The notes beneath the pieces are model-generated. The model ran no database searches. It was not told where the DNA came from and saw only the letters and a program-made list of their open reading frames with translations. From CAYLGY01 sp964383325 (GTDB lineage: Bacteria; Pseudomonadota; Alphaproteobacteria; Rhizobiales; Rhizobiaceae), in assembly GCA_964383325.1 (NCBI GenBank), contig CAYLGY010000045.1, positions 1 through 21,838 on the forward strand: a DNA stretch of 21,838 nt, in the 5' to 3' direction. This document shows, piece after piece, positions 7,162-14,689 of this stretch (its first letter is position 1; every line of letters starts with the position of its first letter). Made by a program: the position numbers and the translations under genes.

Positions 7162-9642
7162 TCAGGTCTTTTGCACATATCCTTCGAGGACGCGCTTCTG
7201 CCCGGCCTTGTCGAAATCGACGGTCAGCTTGTTGCCCTCGACCGCGGCGACATTGCCATTGCCGAATTTCAGGTGGAAGACCCGGTCACCGGGCCTGAAC
7301 CGGGCCGGCTCGTCGGAAACGGAGCGGGCCACCAGCTCGCCTTCGATCGTCCGCCCCTTCACCGAGCCCCGCCCGGCACCGAGCCGGGAATCGGCCTCGC
7401 CATAGCCGATTCGCTCGACCGCGTGGCCGGAACGGTTGCCCCAATTGCGCGCCGTCGCTTCCGAGCGATTGGCCTGCGCCCGTCGCCAGCCCGGAGTCGC
7501 ATAGCTGTTGGCGAACGGGTCCGCTTCGTCAAATCGCGAAGCGCCATAGGGCCTGCCTGCCTGGCCATATCCTCCGGCAGCGTGGAAGCCGCCGGCTTCC
7601 ACCACCTCGACATGCGCCTCGGGCAGTTCCTCCAGGAAACGGGAGGGCATCGTCGTCTGCCACAGCCCGTGAATGCGGCGGTTGGAGACGAACCAGACAT
7701 GCAGGTTGCGCCTGGCGCGGGTAAGGCCGACATAGGCCAGCCGGCGCTCCTCCTCCAGCCCGGCGCGCCCGCTCTCGTCCAGCGCCCGCTGATGCGGGAA
7801 CAGACCCTCCTCCCAGCCGGGCAGGAAGACGGTCCCGAATTCGAGCCCCTTGGCGGAATGGAGGGTCATGATGCTGACGGCATCCATCTGCTCGTCCCGC
7901 TCCACATCCATTACCAGGCTCACATGTTCGAGAAAGTCGCGCAGGCTCGGATAGGGCTCCATGGAGCGAATCAGCTCCTTCAGGTTTTCCAGCCGTCCCG
8001 GCGCCTCGGGGGAGCGGTCATTCTTCCACATGTCGATATAGCCGCTCTCTTCGAGAATCTGCTCGGCCAGTTCGGTATGCGGGACCCGGTCGATCCGGTC
8101 CTGCCACCGATGGATCAGTTCCACGAGGCTTTGCAGCGAATGGCGCTGGCGCGGCTTCATTTCCTCGGTGGCGACCAGATCCGCGGCTGCCTGCAGGAGC
8201 GGCACCCCGGCCATACGCGCCGCGTCGTGAAGCTGCCGATGCGCCGCCTCGCCCAGATTGCGCTTCGGCGTATTGAAGATCCGCTCGAAGGCGAGATCGT
8301 CGGCGCCCTGGGCGACGATGCGCAGATAGGCGAGCGCGTCGCGAATTTCCTGGCGTTCATAGAAGCGCGGCCCGCCAATGACGCGATAATTCAGGCCCAG
8401 CGTCACGAAGCGATCCTCGAACTCGCGCATCTGGAACGAGGCGCGCACCAGGATCGCCATATCGTTCAGGCGCTCGCCGCGCCGTTGCAACTGCTCGATC
8501 TCCTCGCCGATGGCCCGCGCTTCCTCCTCCGAATCCCAGGCCGAATGAACCTTGACGCGCTCATCCTCCGGATCGCTCCGGTCTGTGAACAGCGTCTTGC
8601 CGAGCCGGCCCTCATTGAAGCCGATCAGATGCGAGGCGGCGCCGAGAATATGCGCCGTCGAGCGATAATTACGCTCCAGCCGGATGACGGTGGCGCCAGG
8701 AAAATCCTTCTCGAACCGCAGGATATTGTCGATCTCGGCGCCGCGCCAGCCGTAGATCGACTGGTCGTCATCGCCGACGCAGCAGATATTGGGCCTCAAG
8801 CCCTGCGCCTTCTCCGCCTCCGTGCGCTGCGCCATCAACCGCAGCCACATATACTGCGCCGTATTGGTATCCTGATACTCGTCGACGAGGATGTAGCGGA
8901 ACTTGCGGTGATACTCGGCGAGAATGTCCGGATTGTCGCGCAGGATGCGGATCGGATGGCAGAGCAGATCGCCGAAATCGCATGCATTGAGCGAACGTAG
9001 TCTTTCCTGGTAGGCGGAGAACAGTTCGCGTCCCTTGCCATTGCCGAAGCTGCGCCCCTCCCCTTCGGGGATCTCGGCGGGCGCGAGGCCGCGATTTTTC
9101 CAGCCATCGATCATCATGGCGAATTGCCGCGCCGTCCATCGCTTGTCGTCCAGACCCTCGGCCTGGATGATCTGGCGGATCAGGCGCAGCACGTCATCGC
9201 TGTCGAGAATGGTGAAGGCGGAGGTCAGGCCGGCAAGCTCGGCATGGCGGCGTAGCATGCGCACGCCGATCGAATGGAACGTGCCGAGCCACGGCATACC
9301 CTCGACCGTCTCGCCAACGAGCGTGCCGATGCGCTGCTTCATCTCGCGCGCGGCCTTGTTGGTGAAGGTAACTGCCAGAATCTGGCTCGGGAAGGCGAGG
9401 CCGCGCGAAAGGATCAGCGCAATGCGCGTCGTCAGCACGCGCGTCTTGCCAGTGCCAGCTCCTGCCAGCACGAGAACCGGGCCTTCCGTCGTCTCCACGG
9501 CACGCCGCTGCTCGGGATTGAGCCCTTGTAGCCATGGCGGCGCGCCGGCGCCGGCGAGTGCGCGCGCGGCGATGCCGCCAGGCCGGGGAGCGGGCGGACC
9601 GTCCTCGTCGAAAAACGGAATATGTTCGGGGAATCGGCTCAT
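7162..9642 (-). CDS. uvrD: ATP-dependent DNA helicase UvrD/PcrA
   Basis: An 826-residue superfamily 1A helicase that translocates 3' to 5' on single-stranded DNA in nucleotide excision repair, mismatch repair and clearance of replication blocks. The helicase motifs appear in order: Q-motif L-N-P-E-Q-R-R-A (41-48), Walker A G-A-G-T-G-K-T (61-67), motif II V-D-E-Y-Q-D-T near 252-258, motif III G-D-D-D-Q-S-I-Y-G-W-R-G, motif IV R-L-E-R-N-Y-R-S, motif V T-L-H-S-A-K-G-L-E-F and motif VI Y-V-G-L-T-R-A. The C-terminal 45 residues (V-F-H-L-K-F-G-N-G) match the PcrA/UvrD Tudor-like domain that contacts RNA polymerase. The length is normal for Rhizobiales. The ATG at 9642 was chosen because the upstream in-frame ATG at 9729 would add an unrelated 29-residue stretch lying in the divergent promoter region. 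Confidence 0.95.
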   Translation of the reverse strand: MSRFPEHIPFFDEDGPPAPRPGGIAARALAGAGAPPWLQGLNPEQRRAVETTEGPVLVLAGAGTGKTRVLTTRIALILSRGLAFPSQILAVTFTNKAAREMKQRIGTLVGETVEGMPWLGTFHSIGVRMLRRHAELAGLTSAFTILDSDDVLRLIRQIIQAEGLDDKRWTARQFAMMIDGWKNRGLAPAEIPEGEGRSFGNGKGRELFSAYQERLRSLNACDFGDLLCHPIRILRDNPDILAEYHRKFRYILVDEYQDTNTAQYMWLRLMAQRTEAEKAQGLRPNICCVGDDDQSIYGWRGAEIDNILRFEKDFPGATVIRLERNYRSTAHILGAASHLIGFNEGRLGKTLFTDRSDPEDERVKVHSAWDSEEEARAIGEEIEQLQRRGERLNDMAILVRASFQMREFEDRFVTLGLNYRVIGGPRFYERQEIRDALAYLRIVAQGADDLAFERIFNTPKRNLGEAAHRQLHDAARMAGVPLLQAAADLVATEEMKPRQRHSLQSLVELIHRWQDRIDRVPHTELAEQILEESGYIDMWKNDRSPEAPGRLENLKELIRSMEPYPSLRDFLEHVSLVMDVERDEQMDAVSIMTLHSAKGLEFGTVFLPGWEEGLFPHQRALDESGRAGLEEERRLAYVGLTRARRNLHVWFVSNRRIHGLWQTTMPSRFLEELPEAHVEVVEAGGFHAAGGYGQAGRPYGASRFDEADPFANSYATPGWRRAQANRSEATARNWGNRSGHAVERIGYGEADSRLGAGRGSVKGRTIEGELVARSVSDEPARFRPGDRVFHLKFGNGNVAAVEGNKLTVDFDKAGQKRVLEGYVQKT

Positions 9643-9731
9643 GCAGCCGAATGTAGTGATTCGTGCGTGAAAGACCAGACAAATGGCGAACGCCCGCGGA
9701 AGACCCACAACATTGCGCGACATTTTCACCC

Positions 9732-9760
9732 TTTGCCTCTGTGGCGCGAACGCCTATATG
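9732..9760 (+). promoter_or_regulatory. Candidate promoter for the microprotein-sco-prmA cluster
   Basis: TTTGCC (9732-9737) and TATATG (9755-9760) are separated by exactly 17 bases. Initiation about 7 bases after the -10 element would be near 9767, only about 3 bases before the ATG at 9770. This implies a leaderless or near-leaderless mRNA, a type common in Alphaproteobacteria. Found by eye. Confidence 0.45.
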
Positions 9761-9769
9761 ATGCCTGCC

Positions 9770-9922
9770 ATGCTGAAATCCGCCCCTCACTCGCTCCTTC
9801 CGCTTGCCCTTGCCGCCGTGCTGCTGGCGGGACTTGCCGGAATTGCCACTGCGGGCTGGCTCGGCAAGGGCGACCAGATCCTCTTTTCCATGGTTCAGTC
9901 CGGGCTTGCCTGGTGTTTCTGA
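9770..9922 (+). CDS. Small single-span membrane protein upstream of sco
   Basis: A 50-residue hydrophobic protein with one predicted membrane helix or uncleaved signal (about residues 9-30, L-P-L-A-L-A-A-V-L-L-A-G-L-A-G). A short tail follows, ending S-G-L-A-W-C-F. No function is recognised. In-frame ATGs at 9758, 9761 and 9770 are possible, but the first two overlap the proposed -10 element, so 9770 is preferred. It ends 16 bases before sco and is probably co-transcribed with it. The tail cysteine and the Sco context invite, but do not prove, a link to cytochrome oxidase assembly. It could also be non-coding leader that happens to be open. Confidence 0.5.
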   Translation: MLKSAPHSLLPLALAAVLLAGLAGIATAGWLGKGDQILFSMVQSGLAWCF

Positions 9923-9938
9923 CCCTGCCGGGAGCGCC

Positions 9939-10514
9939 ATGTTCAGAATTCTTGCCGTCTCGCTGATCATTGCCATTGCCGCGGCCGCAGGCTGGGCAGG
10001 CTATTCCTGGTACCGCAGCACGCAGGGCGAGGAGCCCTATGGCGGAAGCTTCACCCTCATCGACCAGCGTGGCGAGCCGATCACCGAACAGGCCTTTCGC
10101 GGCCAGCCTTCAGCCGTCTTTTTCGGTTTCACACATTGTCCGGAGATCTGTCCCACGACGCTCTACGAGCTGGAGACCTGGCTGGACGAGCTCGGCGACG
10201 AGACGAAGAACGTCCGCGCCTATTTCGTCACGGTCGATCCGGAGCGCGACACGCCGGAAGTGCTGGATTCCTACATCACCAGCTTTTCCGAGCGCATTAC
10301 CGGCGTCACTGGCGAGCCGGAGGCGATCGCGGAGATGCTCAAGGATTTCGGAATCTATTCGCGCCGGGTCGAGACTTCCGATGGCGGCTACACGATGGAT
10401 CATACCGCCTCGATCATCCTGCTCGACCGCCATGGCGCCTTTTTCGGCACCATCGCCTATGGCGAGGCGCCCGACAATGCCCGCGCCAAGCTGAAACGCC
10501 TCGCCGGAGCCTGA
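9939..10514 (+). CDS. Sco1/SenC family copper chaperone
   Basis: A 191-residue membrane-anchored thioredoxin-fold protein. It has an N-terminal helix (about 3-22) and a periplasmic domain with the metal site of Sco proteins: C67-P-E-I-C71 within F-G-F-T-H-C-P-E-I-C-P, and H155 in Y-T-M-D-H-T-A-S. Sco proteins deliver copper to the CuA centre of cytochrome c oxidase or act as thiol reductases there. The ligand set (C-x3-C plus His) is complete and the length is normal. The ATG at 9939 has a GGGAG 4 bases upstream. The gene sits between the microprotein gene and prmA, with only 2 bases separating its stop from the prmA start. No cytochrome oxidase genes are in the window. Confidence 0.93.
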   Translation: MFRILAVSLIIAIAAAAGWAGYSWYRSTQGEEPYGGSFTLIDQRGEPITEQAFRGQPSAVFFGFTHCPEICPTTLYELETWLDELGDETKNVRAYFVTVDPERDTPEVLDSYITSFSERITGVTGEPEAIAEMLKDFGIYSRRVETSDGGYTMDHTASIILLDRHGAFFGTIAYGEAPDNARAKLKRLAGA

Positions 10515-10516
10515 AG

Positions 10517-11386
10517 ATGGCGCAGACCCGGCTTTACCTCACCGCCGACAAGGCAAGGGCCCAGGAGATCTTTGCCGCTTTCGAGCGCGAGTTCGAGGAG
10601 GACGGGCTGCCGCTCTCCATGATCGAGACCGACGAGGCAGCGGCAATCTGCGAATTGTCGGTCTACAGTTCCGACCCGGATCGCGATAGCGCGCGCATGC
10701 GCGACGCTGCCGGAGAAGCGCTGGAAATCCAGCGCGAGATCCTGCCGGATATTGACTGGGTGGCGAAATCGCTGGAAGGGCTGGCACCTGTACGCGCCGG
10801 CCGGTTTCTCGTCCATGGCAGCCATGACCGCGACGCTGTCCGTGACGGCGATCTCGCCATCGAGATCGACGCCGGTCAGGCGTTCGGCACCGGCCATCAT
10901 GGCACGACGGCCGGATGTCTTGAACTGATCGGGGATATCGTGACCCGGGAGCAGCCGGCCAGCGCGCTCGATCTCGGCACGGGCAGCGCCGTACTGGCGA
11001 TCGCCATTGCCCGGCTTGGCGGGATTCCGGTGCTTGCAACTGATATCGACCCGGTGGCAATCGAGGTCGCCCGGGAGAACATCGCGCTGAACGGGGTTGG
11101 GGATCGGGTGAAGGCGATTGTGGCCGACGGGCTGGGACATCCGGAGCTGGACCGGCGGCAATATCCGCTTGTGGTCGCCAACATCCTGGCAGGACCGCTG
11201 ATCGCACTGGCGCCGGACATGGCGCGAATTCTGCAGCCGGACGGCTCGCTGGTCCTGTCGGGAATTCTCGAATCGCAGCGCCAGAAGGTGATTGAAGCCT
11301 ACGCTGCAGTGGGATTGCATCCTGTCCGCACCCGCCAGATCGGCGAATGGGTGAGCCTGCACCTGAAACACGCCGCCAGCATCTGA
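10517..11386 (+). CDS. prmA: Ribosomal protein L11 methyltransferase PrmA
   Basis: A 289-residue SAM-dependent methyltransferase that trimethylates ribosomal protein L11. An N-terminal substrate-recognition domain is followed by F-G-T-G-H-H-G-T-T (123-131), a family signature. Next come the SAM-binding motif I D-L-G-T-G-S-A (152-158), the acidic ribose contact in A-T-D-I-D-P (about 174-179), and N-I-L-A-G-P-L (about 222-228) in place of the NPPY motif, as expected for PrmA. The cysteine usual in D-L-G-C-G-T-G is replaced (DLGTGSA), which is tolerated in alphaproteobacterial members. The start has GGAG 7 bases upstream inside the end of sco, implying translational coupling. Downstream are two inverted repeats in the convergent gap. 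Confidence 0.95.
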   Translation: MAQTRLYLTADKARAQEIFAAFEREFEEDGLPLSMIETDEAAAICELSVYSSDPDRDSARMRDAAGEALEIQREILPDIDWVAKSLEGLAPVRAGRFLVHGSHDRDAVRDGDLAIEIDAGQAFGTGHHGTTAGCLELIGDIVTREQPASALDLGTGSAVLAIAIARLGGIPVLATDIDPVAIEVARENIALNGVGDRVKAIVADGLGHPELDRRQYPLVVANILAGPLIALAPDMARILQPDGSLVLSGILESQRQKVIEAYAAVGLHPVRTRQIGEWVSLHLKHAASI

Positions 11387-11407
11387 AGCGCCCCGGCGGC
11401 CAAACGA

Positions 11408-11424
11408 TTCCTGTCAGACAGGAA
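11408..11424. terminator. Inverted repeat after prmA
   Basis: TTCCTGTC and GACAGGAA flank a single A: a perfect 8+8 palindrome 21 bases after the prmA stop. There is no T-run on either side. The position between convergent genes suggests a bidirectional 3' end structure. Confidence 0.4.
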
Positions 11425-11438
11425 AGACTTCAGGCTGC

Positions 11439-11461
11439 GAGGAAAGGCCGGGCCTCTCCTC
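11439..11461. terminator. Second inverted repeat between convergent genes
   Basis: GAGGAAAGGCC and GGCCTCTCCTC around a central G pair over 11 positions with one mismatch. The structure lies 25 bases downstream of the stop of the 40-residue minus-strand gene and 53 bases after prmA, so it could serve both. No T-tract follows. Confidence 0.4.
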
Positions 11462-11486
11462 CATGCCTTAAAGGTGTTCTCGCCTG

Positions 11487-11609
11487 TCAGCGGCGCTCGA
11501 TCTTCTGGTTGTACTGTTCGACCAGCCTCTGCGCCTGCCGGCTGCGGACCTCGATGAAATTGTCGAATGCGCGCCGCAGAACGCCGCGTCTCTCATTCCT
11601 GATCATCAT
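11487..11609 (-). CDS. Small basic protein, unknown function
   Basis: A 40-residue protein (39 if the second ATG is used) with 11 Arg/Lys and a predicted amphipathic helix through V-L-R-R-A-F-D-N-F-I-E-V-R-S-R-Q-A-Q-R. An AAGGAG lies 3 bases before the first ATG (11609) and 6 before the second (11606). This is the strongest ribosome-binding site in the window and the main evidence that the gene is real. The R-R-A-F-D-N-F-I-E-x-R-x-R-Q-A-Q-R pattern recalls the N-terminal part of small Rhizobiales proteins of unknown function that start F-x-x-L-x-E-A-R-x-R-Q-A-x-R-Y; this comparison is from memory. It is convergent with prmA and divergent from the aminopeptidase gene. A longer reading from 11792 is implausible. 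Confidence 0.6.
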   Translation of the reverse strand: MMIRNERRGVLRRAFDNFIEVRSRQAQRLVEQYNQKIERR

Positions 11610-11678
11610 GCTCTCCTTGCGTTTCCATTTCCTGCTCTTCATGTATGCTGCACCGCAGCAATTACCAGTGAGCATACC

Positions 11679-11693
11679 GCATGGCAGCCATGC
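11679..11693. promoter_or_regulatory. 15-bp palindrome in divergent promoter region
   Basis: GCATGGC-A-GCCATGC is a perfect 7+7 dyad centred on one base, about 77 bases upstream of the 40-residue gene and about 35 bases upstream of the proposed -35 of the aminopeptidase gene. The size and symmetry suit a dimeric regulator. A second GCATGGC lies just downstream at 11697-11703. No regulator is assigned. Confidence 0.35.
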
Positions 11694-11727
11694 AGGCATG
11701 GCGTGGCCTGCCTTTCGGTCAGCGCCG

Positions 11728-11756
11728 TTGCGGTGGCGGTCCGATGCGGATAGGGT
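11728..11756 (+). promoter_or_regulatory. Candidate promoter for the aminopeptidase P gene
   Basis: TTGCGG (11728-11733) and TAGGGT (11751-11756) are 17 bases apart, placing initiation near 11763, about 29 bases before the start codon. The -10 element is a mediocre match. Found by eye. Confidence 0.35.
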
Positions 11757-11791
11757 CGCGCCCGTTACCGCAATTGTGCCCATGACCCGCA

Positions 11792-13609
11792 ATGTTCCAG
11801 TCCTTTGACGATCTTGCCGATTCGCATCGTTCCGCCGAACGCATCTCCCGCTTGCGCGCCGAGATGGCCAGGCTGGAGCTCGACGGCTTTCTCGTGCCGC
11901 GCGCGAATGAACACCAGGGCGAATATGTGCCGGAATGCGCCGAGCGCCTGCGCTGGCTGACCGGATTCACCGGCTCGGCCGGCATGGCGCTGATCCTTCG
12001 CGAAGCAGCGATCCTCTTCGTGGACGGTCGGTATACGCTCCAGGTGCGCGACCAGACCGACCCGACAATTTTCTCCTATGAGAACCTTGTCGAGACCCCG
12101 CCGTCAAAATGGCTCGGCGAGCATGCGCCGCGGAAGTTCCGGCTCGGCTTCGACCCCTGGCTGCACACGATCCGCGAAGCCGAAAGACTGCGCGAGGCCT
12201 TGCGCGGCGTCGATGGCGAGGTGATTGCGGTCGAGCCCAATCCCGTCGATGCGATCTGGCCGGACCGCCCGCCCCCGCCGCTGGGCGCGATTTCCCTGCA
12301 CCCGCTGCGCTTTGCCGGCAAGCCGGCGCAGGAGAAGCTGGCTGGACTCTCGGCCGGACTGCGGGAGCAGGGCGTTACGCATTATGTGCTGGGAGATCCG
12401 GCCTCGATCGCCTGGGCGCTGAACATCCGCGGCAGGGATGTCCCACATACCCCATTGGCGCTCGGCTACGCGCTGCTCGCCGCCAATGGCGAGCATGTGC
12501 TGTACATGGCGCCGGAGAAGATCGGACCGGAAGCGCGCAGCGAATTGCAGCATCTGTGCCGGCTTGCGCCGCCGGAAGCGTTCATCGCCGACCTCGCCCG
12601 GCTGGCGCGCGACGGCGCCTTGATCGGCCTCGATCCGCAAGGCGCCTCGGAGCGCCTGCATCTGGTCGTGGGCAAGGCAGCACGCATGTTCGAGGACCCG
12701 GTGATCCTGCCGCGCGCGATCAAGAATGACACCGAGATCGCCGGTGCGCGCCGGGCGCACCGACGCGACGGTATCGCCGTGACGCGCTTTCTGCATTGGC
12801 TGGACGGGCAGGAGCCAGGCACGGTGGACGAGATTGCCGCCGCCCGGCGGCTGGAGGAGGAGCGCCGCCTCTCGGGGGACGAGGACGGCATGCCGCTGGA
12901 GGATATCTCCTTCGACACGATTTCCGCCGCAGGGCCCAATGGCGCCATTGTCCATTATCGGGTCACCGGCGCGACGAATCGCAGGCTGGAGCCGGGCTCG
13001 CTCTACCTGGTCGATTCAGGCGGACAATATCGCGACGGCACCACCGATATCACGCGCACGGTCCCGATCGGAGAACCGGGCCCGGCCATGCGCAGGCATT
13101 ACACGTTGACCTTGCGGGGGCTGATCGCGATTTCCACCCTGCGCTTTCCGGCAGGAATTCGCGGTTCCGACATCGACGCCGTCGCCCGCATCGCCCATTG
13201 GCAGGCCGGCATCGACTATGCACACGGCACCGGCCATGGCGTCGGCTCCTATTTGTCCGTGCACGAGGGTCCCCAGCGCATTTCGCGCGCCGGCAAGGCC
13301 CGCCTGGAACCGGGGATGATCCTCTCCAACGAGCCCGGCTATTATCGCGAGGGCGAGTACGGCATCCGGCTCGAAAACCTCATTCTCGTTACCGGCCCGC
13401 AGGAGATCGAAGGCGGGGACCGGCCGATGCTGGGCTTCGAGACCCTGACCTTCGCACCCTTCGACAGACGCCTGATCGATGTGTCCATGCTGACGAGGGC
13501 TGAGCGCGACTGGCTGGACAGCTATCATCAGCAAGTCCTGCAGGAGATCGCCCCCGCGCTCGAGCCGACGGCACGGGAGTGGTTGCACGAGCGCTGCGCA
13601 CCGCTTTGA
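11792..13609 (+). CDS. Xaa-Pro aminopeptidase (aminopeptidase P, M24B family)
   Basis: A 605-residue cytoplasmic metallopeptidase that removes an N-terminal residue preceding proline. It has the three-domain layout of the long (XPNPEP1-like) form: two creatinase-like N-terminal domains (about 15-300), the pita-bread catalytic domain (about 310-535) and a C-terminal M24C extension with L-T-R-A-E-R-D-W-L-D-x-Y-H. All five dinuclear metal ligands are present: D408, D419, H482 (in H-G-T-G-H-G-V-G), E514 (in S-N-E-P-G-Y-Y) and E528 (in G-I-R-L-E-N). Their spacing follows the family. The ATG at 11792 fits the family N-terminus but lacks a clear Shine-Dalgarno sequence. It is convergent with azlD, with a 25-base gap, and divergent from the 40-residue gene. 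Confidence 0.93.
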   Translation: MFQSFDDLADSHRSAERISRLRAEMARLELDGFLVPRANEHQGEYVPECAERLRWLTGFTGSAGMALILREAAILFVDGRYTLQVRDQTDPTIFSYENLVETPPSKWLGEHAPRKFRLGFDPWLHTIREAERLREALRGVDGEVIAVEPNPVDAIWPDRPPPPLGAISLHPLRFAGKPAQEKLAGLSAGLREQGVTHYVLGDPASIAWALNIRGRDVPHTPLALGYALLAANGEHVLYMAPEKIGPEARSELQHLCRLAPPEAFIADLARLARDGALIGLDPQGASERLHLVVGKAARMFEDPVILPRAIKNDTEIAGARRAHRRDGIAVTRFLHWLDGQEPGTVDEIAAARRLEEERRLSGDEDGMPLEDISFDTISAAGPNGAIVHYRVTGATNRRLEPGSLYLVDSGGQYRDGTTDITRTVPIGEPGPAMRRHYTLTLRGLIAISTLRFPAGIRGSDIDAVARIAHWQAGIDYAHGTGHGVGSYLSVHEGPQRISRAGKARLEPGMILSNEPGYYREGEYGIRLENLILVTGPQEIEGGDRPMLGFETLTFAPFDRRLIDVSMLTRAERDWLDSYHQQVLQEIAPALEPTAREWLHERCAPL

Positions 13610-13614
13610 GCCCC

Positions 13615-13628
13615 AAGCCGACCGGCTT
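13615..13628. terminator. Short hairpin between convergent aminopeptidase and azlD genes
   Basis: AAGCCG and CGGCTT are separated by AC in the 25-base gap between two converging stops. The structure is small and has no T-tract, so any role as a bidirectional terminator is weakly supported. Confidence 0.3.
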
Positions 13629-13634
13629 CAAGGC

Positions 13635-13931
13635 CTAGGAAATCTGCCGCATCGCGAAGAGCGTGACCGCGCCGCCAATAAAGGCCATCGAGCTGCTCCT
13701 GGTCCAGACGGTAAGTAGCGCGGTTGCCGCCAGGGCCGCGATCTCCGCCACGCCACCCTCCATGGCCGGCGGTGCGACGATGGCAGTCAGAACCGCGGTC
13801 GGCACGGCGTTCAGCCCCGTGACGATTTGCGGTGGCAATCGCCTGAAACGGCTCAGCACGGCATAGCCGCCCCAGCGGATGAGATAGGTCGCCGCCGCGC
13901 CGGCAAGGATCAGCCACGTCGCCTCAGACAT
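13635..13931 (-). CDS. azlD: AzlD-family branched-chain amino acid transport subunit
   Basis: A 98-residue, very hydrophobic protein with three to four membrane helices. It shows the AzlD pattern: Y-L-I-R-W-G-G-Y near the first helix, then L-N-A-V-P-T-A-V-L-T-A-I-V-A-P. AzlD works with AzlC as a small two-component exporter for branched-chain amino acids or their analogues. The start overlaps the end of azlC by 8 bases, implying coupled translation, and the ATG at 13931 gives the family N-terminus M-S-E-A-T-W-L-I-L. It is the last gene of the minus-strand cluster. Confidence 0.88.
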   Translation of the reverse strand: MSEATWLILAGAAATYLIRWGGYAVLSRFRRLPPQIVTGLNAVPTAVLTAIVAPPAMEGGVAEIAALAATALLTVWTRSSSMAFIGGAVTLFAMRQIS

Positions 13932-14631
13932 CAATGGGCTCTTGCGCCGGCGCTTCCCCCGGGGCCCGCAGGATTCCGGCAGCGATGCCCGCGGCTGCAC
14001 CCATCAGGATGTGCCAGGGCGACCCGATGAGCCGATAGGCGATGAGGGAGCCGAGCGCGCTCGCGATGACAATGGGCAGCCAGCCCGGCCGGGCGCGGAA
14101 GCTCATGACGATGCCGAGAAAATAGATCGACACGAGAAAGTCGAAGCCGAAGGCCATCGGATTCTCGATCAGCCTGCCGAAAACAGCGCCCAGCCAGGTC
14201 TCCAGGACCCAGGCCACGAGAAAGCTCAAGCCCATTCCCAGATACCAAGCATAGCTGATCGACTCGCCCGAATCGACCCGCCGCTCGATCTCCGCGAACT
14301 GGGCGTCGGTGACGAAATGAAAACTGAACAGCCGGCGTGGGAGGCTCCAGCGCGCGACATGGCGCGTAATTCCGGCCGAATAGAGCAACATGCGGAAATT
14401 CACCGCCACGATCGACAAAAGAACCAGCCATGGCGCAACGCCGCCAGCAAACAGCTCGATGCCGACGAGCTGGCTTGCCCCGGCAAAGAGAACCGTGCTC
14501 ATCAACACGGCCTGGCCGACCGACAGGCCGTTCTCGATGGCCATCGCGCCGACCAGCAGGCCGAACGGGGCGGTCGCGATTAGGCTCGGGACCGCCGTGC
14601 GCATGCCCGAAAGAAACTCGCCACCGCTCAT
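13924..14631 (-). CDS. azlC: AzlC-family branched-chain amino acid exporter
   Basis: A 235-residue inner-membrane protein with about six to seven hydrophobic helices. It has the AzlC signature: G-M-R-T-A-V-P-S-L-I-A-T-A-P-F-G-L-L-x-G near the N-terminus, then F-A-G-A-S-Q, and N-F-R-M-L-L-Y-S-A around residues 80-90. With AzlD it forms a branched-chain amino acid efflux pair; the substrate range here is inferred from the family (AzlCD, YgaZH). The ATG at 14631 is preferred over an in-frame TTG at 14649; neither has a good ribosome site. It begins 58 bases after the ligA stop with no obvious terminator between them, so read-through from the recN-ligA transcript is likely. Confidence 0.9.
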   Translation of the reverse strand: MSGGEFLSGMRTAVPSLIATAPFGLLVGAMAIENGLSVGQAVLMSTVLFAGASQLVGIELFAGGVAPWLVLLSIVAVNFRMLLYSAGITRHVARWSLPRRLFSFHFVTDAQFAEIERRVDSGESISYAWYLGMGLSFLVAWVLETWLGAVFGRLIENPMAFGFDFLVSIYFLGIVMSFRARPGWLPIVIASALGSLIAYRLIGSPWHILMGAAAGIAAGILRAPGEAPAQEPIDV

Positions 14632-14689
14632 GGATGCCGCCCGCCGCAAGTCGCGCCCGACAGGATCGTGCCCTTCCGGGTGAGCCGGC

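Noticed and set aside
7171..9000. 609-codon open frame antisense to uvrD
   Set aside because: Lies entirely opposite recognisable helicase motifs; composition is typical of shadow frames.
9643..9729. N-terminal extension of UvrD from the upstream ATG
   Set aside because: The extra 29 residues are not family-like, lie in the divergent promoter region and have no ribosome site.
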